Shown: positions 42,003 to 50,456 of the stretch, in pieces | How positions within the stretch are numbered: the stretch's first letter is position 1 | Layout of the letters: each line of letters starts with the position of its first letter | Assembly: GCF_000633595.2 (NCBI RefSeq) | Contig: NZ_JIBU02000039.1 | Location: 1 to 64,000, forward strand | Direction: 5' to 3' | DNA: 64,000 bases | Source of the DNA: Clostridium drakei | GTDB taxonomy: Bacteria > Bacillota > Clostridia > Clostridiales > Clostridiaceae | The notes under the pieces: model-generated | Databases searched by the model: none | What the model was told of the DNA's origin: nothing | What the model saw: the letters and a program-made list of their open reading frames with translations, nothing else | Made by a program: the position numbers and the translations under genes

Positions 42003-42122
42003 TTGACATTTGCAAAATTTTGGGGTAATATTTAAAATGGTTGTTGACCATATAACCTCTCATAAATTCTCAATACCCTTTTATACCATAGTTGAAAGAT
42101 GGAAACCCACCATCTTTCTTTT
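42003..42122 (+). ncRNA. Candidate small RNA with its own promoter and terminator
   Basis: On the plus strand TTGACA (42003-42008) is followed after exactly 17 bases by TAATAT (42026-42031). About 55 bases after the inferred start (near 42038) comes a perfect 9-bp hairpin (42094-42102 with 42110-42118) and four T. The predicted RNA is about 85 nt and has no plausible reading frame. A small 5' hairpin (ATGGT/ACCAT) is also possible. No family is recognised. It lies in the 367-base gap between veg and the SPOCS gene, antisense to neither. The rest of that gap (41825-42000) is AT-rich with nothing recognised. Confidence 0.5.
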
Positions 42123-42159
42123 AATTGTACATGCTATACGTCAGTTCTTGTTAACTATA

Positions 42160-42190
42160 AAAAAAATTGGTACTAAAATTTAGTACCAAT
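42160..42190 (-). terminator. Terminator after veg
   Basis: Twelve-bp inverted repeat (42166-42177 with 42179-42190) followed on the minus strand by a run of U. It begins 2 bases after the veg stop. Confidence 0.9.
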
Positions 42191-42191
42191 A

Positions 42192-42428
42192 TTATACTGC
42201 AAAAACGAGTTGCACTGTCTTTGTTAAAACATCCGAATAACTATAAGTCACTTTCCTTTGGGTGTCACTTTCTAATCTAATTACAAATATGCTAGGATAG
42301 GCTTTTTCAATTACTCCACTGTTTACAAAAACTTTTCTTCTACCACCATTTGCTTTTAGAGTCACTTTATCGCCAACATGACCTTCAATATCTTTCTTTA
42401 TTGAAGCCAATACATTTCCTCTTTCCAC
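42192..42428 (-). CDS. veg: Veg protein
   Basis: Veg is a small, abundant protein linked in Bacillus to biofilm matrix control and spore outgrowth. The 78-aa form has the family segments IKKDIEGHVGDKV, LKANGGRRK and the end region with TQRKVTYSYSDVLTKTVQ. The open frame extends to 42512, but that would translate through a consensus promoter at 42456-42484. The GTG at 42428, 6 bases after a GAGGGTG site, is therefore the start. The tandem promoters upstream indicate high vegetative expression, as known for veg. It lies beside yabG as in Bacillus. Confidence 0.93.
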   Translation of the reverse strand: MERGNVLASIKKDIEGHVGDKVTLKANGGRRKVFVNSGVIEKAYPSIFVIRLESDTQRKVTYSYSDVLTKTVQLVFAV

Positions 42429-42455
42429 AACAAACACCCTCTTTCCACATTTTAT

Positions 42456-42484
42456 ATTATATATCCTAACATATATAATGTCAA
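42456..42484 (-). promoter_or_regulatory. Consensus sigma-A promoter of veg
   Basis: On the minus strand TTGACA (42479-42484) and TATAAT (42456-42461) are perfect hexamers with a 17-base spacer. Transcription would start about 20 bases before the veg GTG. Confidence 0.93.
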
Positions 42485-42495
42485 CTAAACTTTTT

Positions 42496-42525
42496 ATTTT
42501 ATCAGTTAACAATTTGTTTTGTCAA
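42496..42525 (-). promoter_or_regulatory. Second upstream promoter of veg
   Basis: Minus-strand TTGACA (42520-42525) and TAAAAT (42496-42501) with an 18-base spacer, about 40 bases upstream of the consensus promoter. Tandem promoters would raise veg expression. Confidence 0.6.
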
Positions 42526-42631
42526 TATTAATTTTTTGTTAACTATCTAAAATTTTTAAATTTTTAATACCTTAGGTATTATTCCCTTACACTTCCTCAT
42601 ATATACAACCATTCTTAAAAAATTATAAAAT

Positions 42632-43498
42632 TTACACATAAGATGATTTAGGAAACCCTTCTCTATACTTACCTCTAGTTTGCAATCCTCCTATCCCCTT
42701 AGTACCAGTTATAGTATTCTGTAATGCTTCTTGTATAGACACTACCTTTCCTATATTGGCATAAGCTACTTTTTCACATAAAAATACAGGATCTAAACAA
42801 TGTATTAATACTCTTCTAGGAGAACTGGCAAAATTAGCACCTGCGTCTAATATAGCTTCATAACATGATTGACAGGCTCCTGCAAATATAATTAAATCAT
42901 CATAGCTAGCTTCGTAATTTCTAAGCTCTGATACACACTTAACAAAATACTTTGAATTTTTATAATTATCTAGATTCATATAATCACTAACATCCTTACT
43001 TACAGAATCATGTCCTGTAATCACAACTACATCAGGCTTTACTTTTTTTACCAAATCAACTATAAACTTAGGCTGGTCACTCTCAATAATATTTTTACCT
43101 ACTACATCTAACTTAAGCTGCTTATATACCTTAAGACATACATCCAAATATTCTGGGTCTCCATCTACATGTAATACCCTTCCTGGTCTTCCAAATGTAA
43201 GTTCCTTATTAGAAGTATCAACTGTTCTTATATTTTTATATGCTCTATCAATTTCATGTCTGTTTGATAAAACATTTTTAATCGATGTATTTACTTTTCT
43301 GCTAAACACTTCTTCTGATTTTGTCTGTGAATTGTCAGGCACAATTTCTAAATCTTCTTCTGGGGAGTCTGCAATTATTCTTAAGTTTATCCCTTTTAAT
43401 GTATAAATTATATTACCACCATTCTCCCTTACATCTATAATCTTAAAAGTAATATCCTTCCCATATGATTTTCTAACAACTATATCATCTATTTTCAT
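42632..43498 (-). CDS. yabG: Sporulation-specific protease YabG
   Basis: YabG is a mother-cell cysteine protease that processes spore coat proteins and, in some clostridia, pro-enzymes of germination. The 288-aa protein carries the family regions: the start DIVVRKSYGKDITFKI, the GRPGRVLHVDGDPEYL segment near the middle, DVVVITGHDS and the FAGACQSCYEAILDAGANFASSP block with conserved Cys and His. The frame opens two codons earlier at a TTG, but AGGGG spaces to the ATG at 43498. A sigma-K-type promoter lies just upstream, matching known control in Bacillus. Confidence 0.95.
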   Translation of the reverse strand: MKIDDIVVRKSYGKDITFKIIDVRENGGNIIYTLKGINLRIIADSPEEDLEIVPDNSQTKSEEVFSRKVNTSIKNVLSNRHEIDRAYKNIRTVDTSNKELTFGRPGRVLHVDGDPEYLDVCLKVYKQLKLDVVGKNIIESDQPKFIVDLVKKVKPDVVVITGHDSVSKDVSDYMNLDNYKNSKYFVKCVSELRNYEASYDDLIIFAGACQSCYEAILDAGANFASSPRRVLIHCLDPVFLCEKVAYANIGKVVSIQEALQNTITGTKGIGGLQTRGKYREGFPKSSYV

Positions 43499-43529
43499 AT
43501 ACAACCCCTCATAATATAAGACTATGCTT

Positions 43530-43556
43530 TATAATATGTTTTTTTTATAAAATGGT
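43530..43556 (-). promoter_or_regulatory. Sigma-K-type promoter of yabG
   Basis: On the minus strand AC (43555-43556), 16 bases, then CATATTATA (43530-43538), matching the sigma-K pattern AC-N16/17-CATANNNTA. It lies 32 bases upstream of the yabG start. Confidence 0.7.
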
Positions 43557-43601
43557 GAATTTTAACTATGTACGATAAAAATAAAAAACTTAGATAATAC
43601 T

Positions 43602-43659
43602 AAAACAAAAATAGACATATTAGCATGATTATTAATTTTCAATGCTCTATATGTCTATT
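43602..43659 (-). terminator. Terminator after the first cotS-like gene
   Basis: Imperfect hairpin (arms about 43610-43626 and 43641-43659, including AATAGACATAT), followed on the minus strand by a U-rich stretch. It starts 7 bases after the cotS stop. Confidence 0.75.
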
Positions 43660-43666
43660 AAGAATT

Positions 43667-44683
43667 CTATATACTTTTATTTTGATCTTCAATATACATT
43701 TCATTGAATTTATTAATAAATTTAATATACTTTTCCTGTTCAGAAATCAATTCCTCCATTTTATTATTAAACGTACTTAGAGGCCAATTCACCTCACTAT
43801 AGTAGTATCTATTTGCTAATCTCCAAAACCTTTGAGGAAACAGTAAAAATCCAAATAAAACCCTATATTCCTCAAGCTTTAGTGGACTGATTTCATTATA
43901 AGAATCAATTATAAGTTTAGCAAAATCAATATTCCAATCCAATCTTTTTAGCACTTTAATAATAAACGCTGATATATCATAGGTTCTTATTTCCCTTTTG
44001 CAATAATCAAAATCTATCACGTTTATTTCATCTTTCTCATCAATTATTATATTGTGATAAGTAAAATCATGATGACAAAATGATTTTTCTTCTTCAGCAG
44101 TTTTGCAAAATTCCATATAATTTGATTCTAAAATTACATTTAAAGCTCTTTTACCAAGATCTTTATAAAATTCTACCGTTTTCATATAATTTAAGTCAAA
44201 ATTACTTTTGACACTTTTTTTTCTTCCCATATCACGCATTTTATCCATTGATCTTACTCTTTTTTCTATTAGATTGGGCCATCTTCCCAAATCTGTCTTT
44301 AACTTGCTATTCTCAGGTGGTTCATATCCTTTTGAAGCTATATGCATACATGCTAAACTTTTAGCAGCCTTAATTAAATGTTCTTTATTTTTAAAATCAC
44401 ATTCTTTTCCATCAATCCATTGTGACAGAGTATATATATCTTCATTTATAATTGCATATGGGCTTCCATCTACATTTAAACAATATTTGTCTACATTATG
44501 AAAACCATTTTCTATTAAATGTTCCTTAGCACCATAAACAAATAAAAGCTTTTGTGTTCCATAGTTTATTTTTTTTAAACATTTTGTACCTTGATCCGTT
44601 TTTAATAAATATACTCCTCTATTTGGTTTTATATTTTCAATTTTGATGTTAAATTGTCTTTCTATTTCAAACTCTCTCATCAT
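43667..44683 (-). CDS. CotS-family spore coat protein (kinase fold), copy 1
   Basis: CotS-type proteins have an aminoglycoside-phosphotransferase-like fold and occur in the spore coat or in coat-polysaccharide synthesis. The 338-aa protein keeps the catalytic-loop motif CHHDFTYHN (HHD about 204-206) and the metal-binding DFDYC (DFD about 224-226), so it may still phosphorylate a small substrate. The frame opens 11 codons upstream, but AGGGGTGA spaces to the ATG at 44683. It is divergent from a GT4 glycosyltransferase gene, 114 bases away. The same paired layout is repeated at 48-50 kb. Confidence 0.88.
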   Translation of the reverse strand: MMREFEIERQFNIKIENIKPNRGVYLLKTDQGTKCLKKINYGTQKLLFVYGAKEHLIENGFHNVDKYCLNVDGSPYAIINEDIYTLSQWIDGKECDFKNKEHLIKAAKSLACMHIASKGYEPPENSKLKTDLGRWPNLIEKRVRSMDKMRDMGRKKSVKSNFDLNYMKTVEFYKDLGKRALNVILESNYMEFCKTAEEEKSFCHHDFTYHNIIIDEKDEINVIDFDYCKREIRTYDISAFIIKVLKRLDWNIDFAKLIIDSYNEISPLKLEEYRVLFGFLLFPQRFWRLANRYYYSEVNWPLSTFNNKMEELISEQEKYIKFINKFNEMYIEDQNKSI

Positions 44684-44797
44684 GTTAATCACCCCTATTA
44701 AATTTATATGAAGCACAAATGTAATTTAGAAGATTATTAACATTTTTAAGAGAATTTTAATATAATAGATTATAACAAATTTGAAAGGAACAATCTT

Positions 44798-45922
44798 ATG
44801 AAAATAGGAATTGATGCCCGAGCAGCAAAATGGTATAGAGGAACTGGAATAGGTACTTATACTTATCAATTAATTAATTGCTTAAATCGAATTGATAATA
44901 TAAACAACTACTTACTTTTTACTCCTGACAACTCAAAATGTACCATATCACTTAAAAATAATTTCAAAATAAATAGCATCAGCAAAAAATTGGGCGGAGA
45001 TTTTTGGAATGAAATAAACATTCCAAATATTTTAGAGCATAGAGATATAGAACTTTATCATATACCTCAAAATGGTGTTGGTATTCCTTATGATAAAAAA
45101 TGCAATTTTGTTATCACTCTTCATGATATAATCCCATACAAAATGCCAGAAACAGTAAGTGATAGATATTTAAAAATTTTTTCTGATCAAATTCCTATGA
45201 CTGTTTCTCAATGTGATGGAATAATTACTGTGTCTAATCACTCTAAAAAAGACATAATTGAAGCCTTTAAGTTTCCTGAAGATAAAATATATGTAACTCC
45301 TCTTGCAGCAGAAGATATATATAGGCCATTAAACAAAAAATTAAGTAAAGATATTATTAAAGAACATTATTCCATAGACACTGATTTTATCCTATATGTA
45401 GGAGGTTTTAGTCCTAGAAAAAATATTATTGGTCTTATAGAAAGCTTCAGCAAAGTATTACATTCTTATAAAAAAAATCTGCTGCTTGTCATAGCAGGTA
45501 AAAAGGGGAAATCTTATGATACTTATAAAAAAAGAGTAGAACAATTAAATATATCTGATAAAGTAATTTTTCCTGGATTTATTTCAATAGATCATTTGCC
45601 TTACTTATACAATGCATCTGAATTATTTGTTTATCCTTCTTTTTATGAAGGTTTTGGTCTTCCTCCCATTGAAGCTATGTCCTGTGGAGTACCTGTTATA
45701 GGATCTAATTGCACATCTGTTCCTGAAGTATTGGGAAATAGCGGCTTATTAGTAGATCCTAATAATATTGATGAATTAAGCAATTCCATACTCAAAATAT
45801 TAAATGATAAAACTTTAAGAAATACTCTAATTGTTTCAGGGCTTATGAGATCATCAGAATTATCTTGGGAAAAAACCGCAAAACAAACTCTATCAGCATA
45901 TAATAAAACTTTAAATTGTTAA
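44798..45922 (+). CDS. GT4-family glycosyltransferase (CotSA-like), copy 1
   Basis: The 374-aa protein has a GT-B fold with the N-terminal IGIDARAAKWYRGTGIGTY and the donor-binding C-terminal signature YPSFYEGFGLPPIEAMSCG near residue 290. It should transfer a sugar from a nucleotide donor, probably to a spore surface polysaccharide given its cotS neighbours and the Bacillus cotSA-cotS precedent. It is closely similar along its whole length to the second copy at 49197-50315, showing a duplication. A shared hairpin ends it against the convergent cotS copy. Confidence 0.9.
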   Translation: MKIGIDARAAKWYRGTGIGTYTYQLINCLNRIDNINNYLLFTPDNSKCTISLKNNFKINSISKKLGGDFWNEINIPNILEHRDIELYHIPQNGVGIPYDKKCNFVITLHDIIPYKMPETVSDRYLKIFSDQIPMTVSQCDGIITVSNHSKKDIIEAFKFPEDKIYVTPLAAEDIYRPLNKKLSKDIIKEHYSIDTDFILYVGGFSPRKNIIGLIESFSKVLHSYKKNLLLVIAGKKGKSYDTYKKRVEQLNISDKVIFPGFISIDHLPYLYNASELFVYPSFYEGFGLPPIEAMSCGVPVIGSNCTSVPEVLGNSGLLVDPNNIDELSNSILKILNDKTLRNTLIVSGLMRSSELSWEKTAKQTLSAYNKTLNC

Positions 45923-45933
45923 AAACATACATT

Positions 45934-45982
45934 AAAAAGTTAAAGAAGTAAATTCATAAATAATTTACTTCTTTAACTTTTT
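45934..45982. terminator. Bidirectional terminator, 21-bp perfect stem
   Basis: Arms 45934-45954 and 45962-45982 pair perfectly around a 7-nt loop with A- and T-run ends. It serves the plus-strand glycosyltransferase and the minus-strand cotS copy 2, whose stop codon overlaps the arm. Confidence 0.92.
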
Positions 45983-46997
45983 AAACTAACTTTTTAAATT
46001 CATTTAGAAATTCCTGTCTATCTTCTTTATATCCATTCTTTTTCTTTAATCTTTCAAGAAACGTGCTTTCATCCCAATCTTTGCATTTTGTGTAATAAGC
46101 TTTAGATATATTATAAAAATCATCTGGAAAAGTTAACATCGCACTAAGTACTTCCATTTCTCTATTATTTAAAACATTTTTCATGCGGTAATTTTTTATT
46201 ACTTCTCCAGCTTTTTCTATATCAAATGCAAAATTTTTTATTACTTTATTTATAAAATTGCATAAATCATGTACCTTCAAATCTATTATAGCGTAATCAA
46301 AATCTATAAAATAGGCATTAGCATCATTTATCAATATGTTGTGATGTGCTAAATCATGATGGCATACAACTATCTTATCTTCTTCTCCACAAAGTTTATA
46401 ATAATAGGATTTTTCTAGCATATTAACACTTTTCTCTATTTCATTAATATAATATTCTACATTTTCTACAAATATTTCATCAAATTCACTTTTATTTTCA
46501 TGAGCACTAGCTATATTATTAAAAAAGTTCATTTCTTGAATTCTTCTTTTAAAACGATCTATAAGTTTACCTGTATTATATCTATTAGATAAATTAGTTT
46601 TAAATCCCTCCGAAGCTAAGTGAAGCTCTCCAAGTCCTTGAGCTGCAATATTTAGGTCTACAGGGCTACTAAAATCACACTCTGTTCCAGCAACCATATC
46701 CATAATACAATACATATTGCCATTCCATATTGTATAAATTTCACCATTTTTATTTTTAACAAAATCCATAACTCTTGAAAATTTATTTTTTATATATTGG
46801 GATAAATTATATATAAATTTTAATTCCTCCTCTGTATACTCTACTCTTTTTAATATTTTCTGACCCTTATCTGTAGATACCATATAAACACTTCTTAATG
46901 GTACAACATCATAAACAACTAAATTAAATTCATTAAATAAATCTACACATAAATCATATCTAGCTAAATATCTCTTTTCACTATATTTTTCTATCAT
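45981..46997 (-). CDS. CotS-family spore coat protein (kinase fold), copy 2
   Basis: The 338-aa protein resembles copy 1 across its length and retains the catalytic CHHDLAHHN and metal-binding DFDYA motifs. It is the last gene of the four-gene minus-strand operon that starts at 49030, following the degenerate copy by 12 bases. AGAGGTG precedes the ATG. It probably acts in the mother cell on spore surface carbohydrate. Substrate is unknown. Confidence 0.87.
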   Translation of the reverse strand: MIEKYSEKRYLARYDLCVDLFNEFNLVVYDVVPLRSVYMVSTDKGQKILKRVEYTEEELKFIYNLSQYIKNKFSRVMDFVKNKNGEIYTIWNGNMYCIMDMVAGTECDFSSPVDLNIAAQGLGELHLASEGFKTNLSNRYNTGKLIDRFKRRIQEMNFFNNIASAHENKSEFDEIFVENVEYYINEIEKSVNMLEKSYYYKLCGEEDKIVVCHHDLAHHNILINDANAYFIDFDYAIIDLKVHDLCNFINKVIKNFAFDIEKAGEVIKNYRMKNVLNNREMEVLSAMLTFPDDFYNISKAYYTKCKDWDESTFLERLKKKNGYKEDRQEFLNEFKKLV

Positions 46998-47009
46998 TTT
47001 AACACCTCT

Positions 47010-47771
47010 TTAAATTAGGCTATTTCCATCTTCCTTTATGGATTTTTGTAATTTTAAATAGTATTCTTTTTCATCAAAATTTTCATTCTTATCTCTATAT
47101 CTACTACACCATTTCATAAATGCATAAGGATATGATATGATAGCCAAAATAAACTTAGCACTACTTATATCTAAATCTTCTAAACTACAAAATTCATTTA
47201 TTAAGCTATAAAAATCAATTTCTAATCCTTTTCTTTTAACTTTATTTAAGAAATAAGCAAAATCCATTTCAACCATATTGTAACAGCAACCTTCAATATC
47301 TTTAACTTCTATATTCTGTAATTTTCTTAAATTATTAAAATAAGTATTTCCAATACACATTTCTACTCTCTTTGTACTTCTCATTATTAAATCTATATAA
47401 TCATTCATATAGATTTTTTCAATACACTTTTGTGCTCTTTCTAAGTAAAGTTCTCCATTTTTTAAAAGTATCTTATCAAGTTCATTGTCTACACCATTTT
47501 GCTTTATTTTTTTTAAATCCCTATTTAATTTTTTTATATTAACTTTATATTGTTCTACTACTCTTCCAATATTGTTACTAAGTTTCTTATTCATATATCC
47601 TGTATAACCTAAGGTTCTAGCATGAAATTCACTTATTATATACCCTTGGTTTTTTATAGTTTCCACACTTATATTTTTATATTTAATTTTTTCTGAAAAG
47701 TTTTCCACATGATAAATTCCTTTTGACTGCAAATACTTTATAAATGTGTCATTAACATTATTACAATACAC
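47010..47771 (-). CDS. Degenerate CotS-like protein lacking the kinase active site
   Basis: At about 253 aa this is roughly 85 residues shorter than its neighbours. The C-terminal part follows the CotS pattern (MEMDFAYFLNKVKRKG, then AIISYPYAFMKWCSRYRDK, comparable to the FPQDYWQ region of copy 3). The HHD-X4-HN catalytic loop is absent and the N-lobe is shortened. It is an intact open frame with a good ribosome site (GGAGGT, 6 bases before the GTG at 47771), so it looks like a retained structural or regulatory paralogue rather than a decaying pseudogene. Confidence 0.75.
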   Translation of the reverse strand: MYCNNVNDTFIKYLQSKGIYHVENFSEKIKYKNISVETIKNQGYIISEFHARTLGYTGYMNKKLSNNIGRVVEQYKVNIKKLNRDLKKIKQNGVDNELDKILLKNGELYLERAQKCIEKIYMNDYIDLIMRSTKRVEMCIGNTYFNNLRKLQNIEVKDIEGCCYNMVEMDFAYFLNKVKRKGLEIDFYSLINEFCSLEDLDISSAKFILAIISYPYAFMKWCSRYRDKNENFDEKEYYLKLQKSIKEDGNSLI

Positions 47772-47792
47772 AAACAAACCTCCTTGGAATTA

Positions 47793-47996
47793 TTACTTAT
47801 GCTTCTTACTTTTCATATCCTTTAAAATTTTTTTCCTTTTTCTTTCCATTTTTTTTATTTTCTTATTCTTTTTTTTAATTTTTTCTAAAGATTTAACAGA
47901 TCTCTTTAAATCATCTAGTTTATTTTTATATTCTTCTAAATCCATATTACTTAAGTTTCCGTTATTAAATTTATGAGATTTTTTTTTATCTCCCAT
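47793..47996 (-). CDS. Small lysine-rich protein in the cotS operon
   Basis: The 67-aa protein is extremely basic, with about one third Lys, and is predicted as mostly helix with a heptad-like central part (LDDLKRSVKSLEKIKK). No family is recognised. The GGGAGGT site lies 9 bases before the ATG at 47996. Its position between two cotS-like genes in one operon suggests a coat-associated structural protein, similar in character to other small basic coat proteins. This is inference from context. Confidence 0.7.
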   Translation of the reverse strand: MGDKKKSHKFNNGNLSNMDLEEYKNKLDDLKRSVKSLEKIKKKNKKIKKMERKRKKILKDMKSKKHK

Positions 47997-48022
47997 AAAC
48001 ACTTTACCTCCCTTTATAATAA

Positions 48023-49030
48023 TTAATGGTATTTTACAAATCTAAATTCATCTATAAACTCTTGCTTTTGATCTCTATCTCCCATTATCCTTTTTAACTT
48101 ATTTAAGAAGAACTCTTCTTTCCAAGGTTGCTTTTCCCAATAATACTGTATCCCAATTTGCCAATAATCCTGTGGAAATTCCATAAATGCTGCCATTATA
48201 GGTATATCATCTTTTTTAACTTGATTAATTGAATTATAAGAATCAATTATATTTAATGTACTACTTATGTTCCATTTCCCATTTTTCATACATCTCAAAA
48301 GAATGCTACTAAGATCATGAAGATGCGAGTCCAATATACAATAGTCAAAATCTATAATATTTACTAAATTGTTATGAGATTTCAATATATTATGATCTGC
48401 AAAATCATGATGACAAAATCCTCTATTTTCTATTTCTTCGCTCATAGTTTCTATATATCTAGTTTCTATTAGATTTTGTATAGATCTTTCTGCTCTTTGA
48501 AGTTCTTCTCTCATAATACTTAAATAAATAGAATCAAATTCTGTATTACTTTGTTTTTTATCTATTATATCTTTAAAAGAACGTATTTCCTTTTTTCTAG
48601 TTTTAAACACTTCTATCCATTTAAACCATCCTATTCTAGGATTCATTCCAGCTATAACTTCAAATCCATTACTTTTTTTATGAAGTTCTGCCAGCTTACA
48701 TGAAGCTATTAATATATCTTTATTATCATTGTAGTTTAGTCTTGTTGAATCAACCCATGGATTCAAATAAGCATAATTATCTTCAAGTTTCACATAATCC
48801 ATTCCATTTTCTGTTTTTATTATTTCTGGAATATACTCAAAATTATTATTTTGTAAATGCTTTATAGCAGATATAATAAATAAAAAGTGTCTAAAATCAT
48901 ATTTAATAAATTTAAGACAATAAGCACCATTTTGGGTTTGAATCTTATATATACCTTTTATCTTCTCTATGAGCTTCACATTAAGCCCATAACTTTGTTC
49001 TACTAGCTTTCTTACTCTATCTGTATCCAA
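48023..49030 (-). CDS. CotS-family spore coat protein (kinase fold), copy 3
   Basis: First gene of the four-gene cotS operon. The 335-aa protein has the catalytic CHHDFADHN and metal-binding DFDYC motifs and the same overall design as copies 1 and 2. The start is a TTG at 49030, six bases after a GGAGGAAAGAG site. A sigma-K-type promoter lies just upstream, indicating late mother-cell expression. The divergent neighbour is the second GT4 glycosyltransferase, which repeats the pairing seen at 43.7-45.9 kb. Confidence 0.88.
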   Translation of the reverse strand: MDTDRVRKLVEQSYGLNVKLIEKIKGIYKIQTQNGAYCLKFIKYDFRHFLFIISAIKHLQNNNFEYIPEIIKTENGMDYVKLEDNYAYLNPWVDSTRLNYNDNKDILIASCKLAELHKKSNGFEVIAGMNPRIGWFKWIEVFKTRKKEIRSFKDIIDKKQSNTEFDSIYLSIMREELQRAERSIQNLIETRYIETMSEEIENRGFCHHDFADHNILKSHNNLVNIIDFDYCILDSHLHDLSSILLRCMKNGKWNISSTLNIIDSYNSINQVKKDDIPIMAAFMEFPQDYWQIGIQYYWEKQPWKEEFFLNKLKRIMGDRDQKQEFIDEFRFVKYH

Positions 49031-49060
49031 ACTCTTTCCTCCAAAACAATTCTATATATG

Positions 49061-49088
49061 TAGTATATGAATTATTGTATATGTATGT
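49061..49088 (-). promoter_or_regulatory. Sigma-K-type promoter of the cotS operon
   Basis: On the minus strand AC (49087-49088), 17 bases, then CATATACTA (49061-49069), a full match to AC-N16/17-CATANNNTA. It lies about 30 bases upstream of the TTG start. Confidence 0.72.
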
Positions 49089-49196
49089 GCTAAGTGACAC
49101 ATTTAGAGCGTAATATTAATAATATATAATACGATAAATTTGAAATTTTTTTAATAGCCTCGAAATTATCTGTATTAAATGGAGGTTGATAAGTAT

Positions 49197-50315
49197 ATGA
49201 AAATAGGAATTGATGCAAGGGGGGTTAACTGGTATAAAGGCACTGGTATAGGAACTTATACTGATAAAATTTTAAAATATATGATCCAAACTCATAAAGA
49301 AAACCTATATCACATGTATTGGTCTGGAGATAATTATGAACGCTTTAAAAGTGATAATTCAAAAATATTAATGACTTCAAAAAAATATTATAAATTTTTT
49401 GAGCAATATTATTTTCCTAACAATTTAAAAAATGAAAATATAGATATATATCATATCCCTCAAAATGGCATAGGTCTTTCTCAAAACATTGAATGCAGGA
49501 AAGTAGTTACAATACATGATTTGATACCTTATATTCTCCCTGAAACCGTAGGAAATGGATATTTAATTAAATTTCTAAAAGAAATGCCTAAAATAATGGA
49601 AACTTGTGATGGTATTATAACTGTATCAGAATGCTCCAAAAGGGACATACTAAAATTCTTCCCTATGGATGAATCTAAAGTTTTTGTAACACCTTTAGCT
49701 GCTGATAAAAAATATAAACCTTTAGATAAATCCAGATGCAGAAGATTTATACGTAAAAATTATGATATAGATAATCCATTTATACTTTATATAGGCGGTT
49801 TTAGTCCTAGAAAAAATGTTAAGTCTCTTTTAATGGCTTTTTCTAAGGTTTACAGGAGACTTCCTGAAGATTATGATTTAGTTATTGTTGGTGCTAGTAA
49901 AGATGATATACACCTTCTCAAAGATTTGAGTCATGATTTAAATATACGTTCACATGTAAAATTCACAGGATTTGTTGAAGAAGAATTACTACCATCATTT
50001 TACAATGCATCTAGCGTTTTTGTATATCCTTCTACGTATGAAGGTTTTGGTTTACCACCTTTAGAAGCTATGAGCTGTGGTACTCCTGTAATAACATCTA
50101 ACATTTCATCCATACCAGAGGTAGTTGGAGATGCTGGAATTTTAATAGATCCATTTAATATAAAAAGTCTCCAAGATTCCTTGGAACGCTTACTAAATAG
50201 TAAAACTTTAGTTGAAAAATTAATTAATAAAGGATTAAATCAATCCTCTAAATTTTCTTGGGAAAAAACCTCAGAAGAAACTCTAAAAGTTTATAAAAAC
50301 ATTTTAAAAATATAA
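49197..50315 (+). CDS. GT4-family glycosyltransferase (CotSA-like), copy 2
   Basis: The 372-aa protein is a paralogue of the gene at 44798-45922. It shares IGIDARGVNWYKGTGIGTY at the start, GGFSPRKN in the middle and YPSTYEGFGLPPLEAMSCG near the donor site. The frame opens 18 bases upstream at an ATG that overlaps the GGAGGT site, so the ATG at 49197 is the start. It diverges from cotS copy 3. It probably adds a sugar to a spore surface glycan. Confidence 0.9.
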   Translation: MKIGIDARGVNWYKGTGIGTYTDKILKYMIQTHKENLYHMYWSGDNYERFKSDNSKILMTSKKYYKFFEQYYFPNNLKNENIDIYHIPQNGIGLSQNIECRKVVTIHDLIPYILPETVGNGYLIKFLKEMPKIMETCDGIITVSECSKRDILKFFPMDESKVFVTPLAADKKYKPLDKSRCRRFIRKNYDIDNPFILYIGGFSPRKNVKSLLMAFSKVYRRLPEDYDLVIVGASKDDIHLLKDLSHDLNIRSHVKFTGFVEEELLPSFYNASSVFVYPSTYEGFGLPPLEAMSCGTPVITSNISSIPEVVGDAGILIDPFNIKSLQDSLERLLNSKTLVEKLINKGLNQSSKFSWEKTSEETLKVYKNILKI

Positions 50316-50318
50316 AAC

Positions 50319-50357
50319 AAAATCTCTTGACTGCCCCGTTCCCAGCCAAGAGATTTT
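50319..50357. terminator. Terminator between the glycosyltransferase and the solute-binding protein gene
   Basis: An 11-bp stem (50319-50329 with 50347-50357) around a 17-nt loop containing CCCC, with a T-rich tail on the plus strand and an A-rich arm on the other side. It lies 3 bases after the glycosyltransferase stop. Confidence 0.85.
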
Positions 50358-50456
50358 ATTTTATATTCTAAAATTCCCTATGATTAAACCCTTACATGAA
50401 CATATTATACACCTTAACAAAAACATTGTAAACGTTTTATGGATATTATTTAAACA

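Noticed and set aside
47746-47976. Plus-strand frame rich in Phe and Leu opposite the Lys-rich gene
   Set aside because: Its hydrophobicity is the complement of the Lys codons (AAA/TTT); the minus-strand gene has the better ribosome site and operon context.
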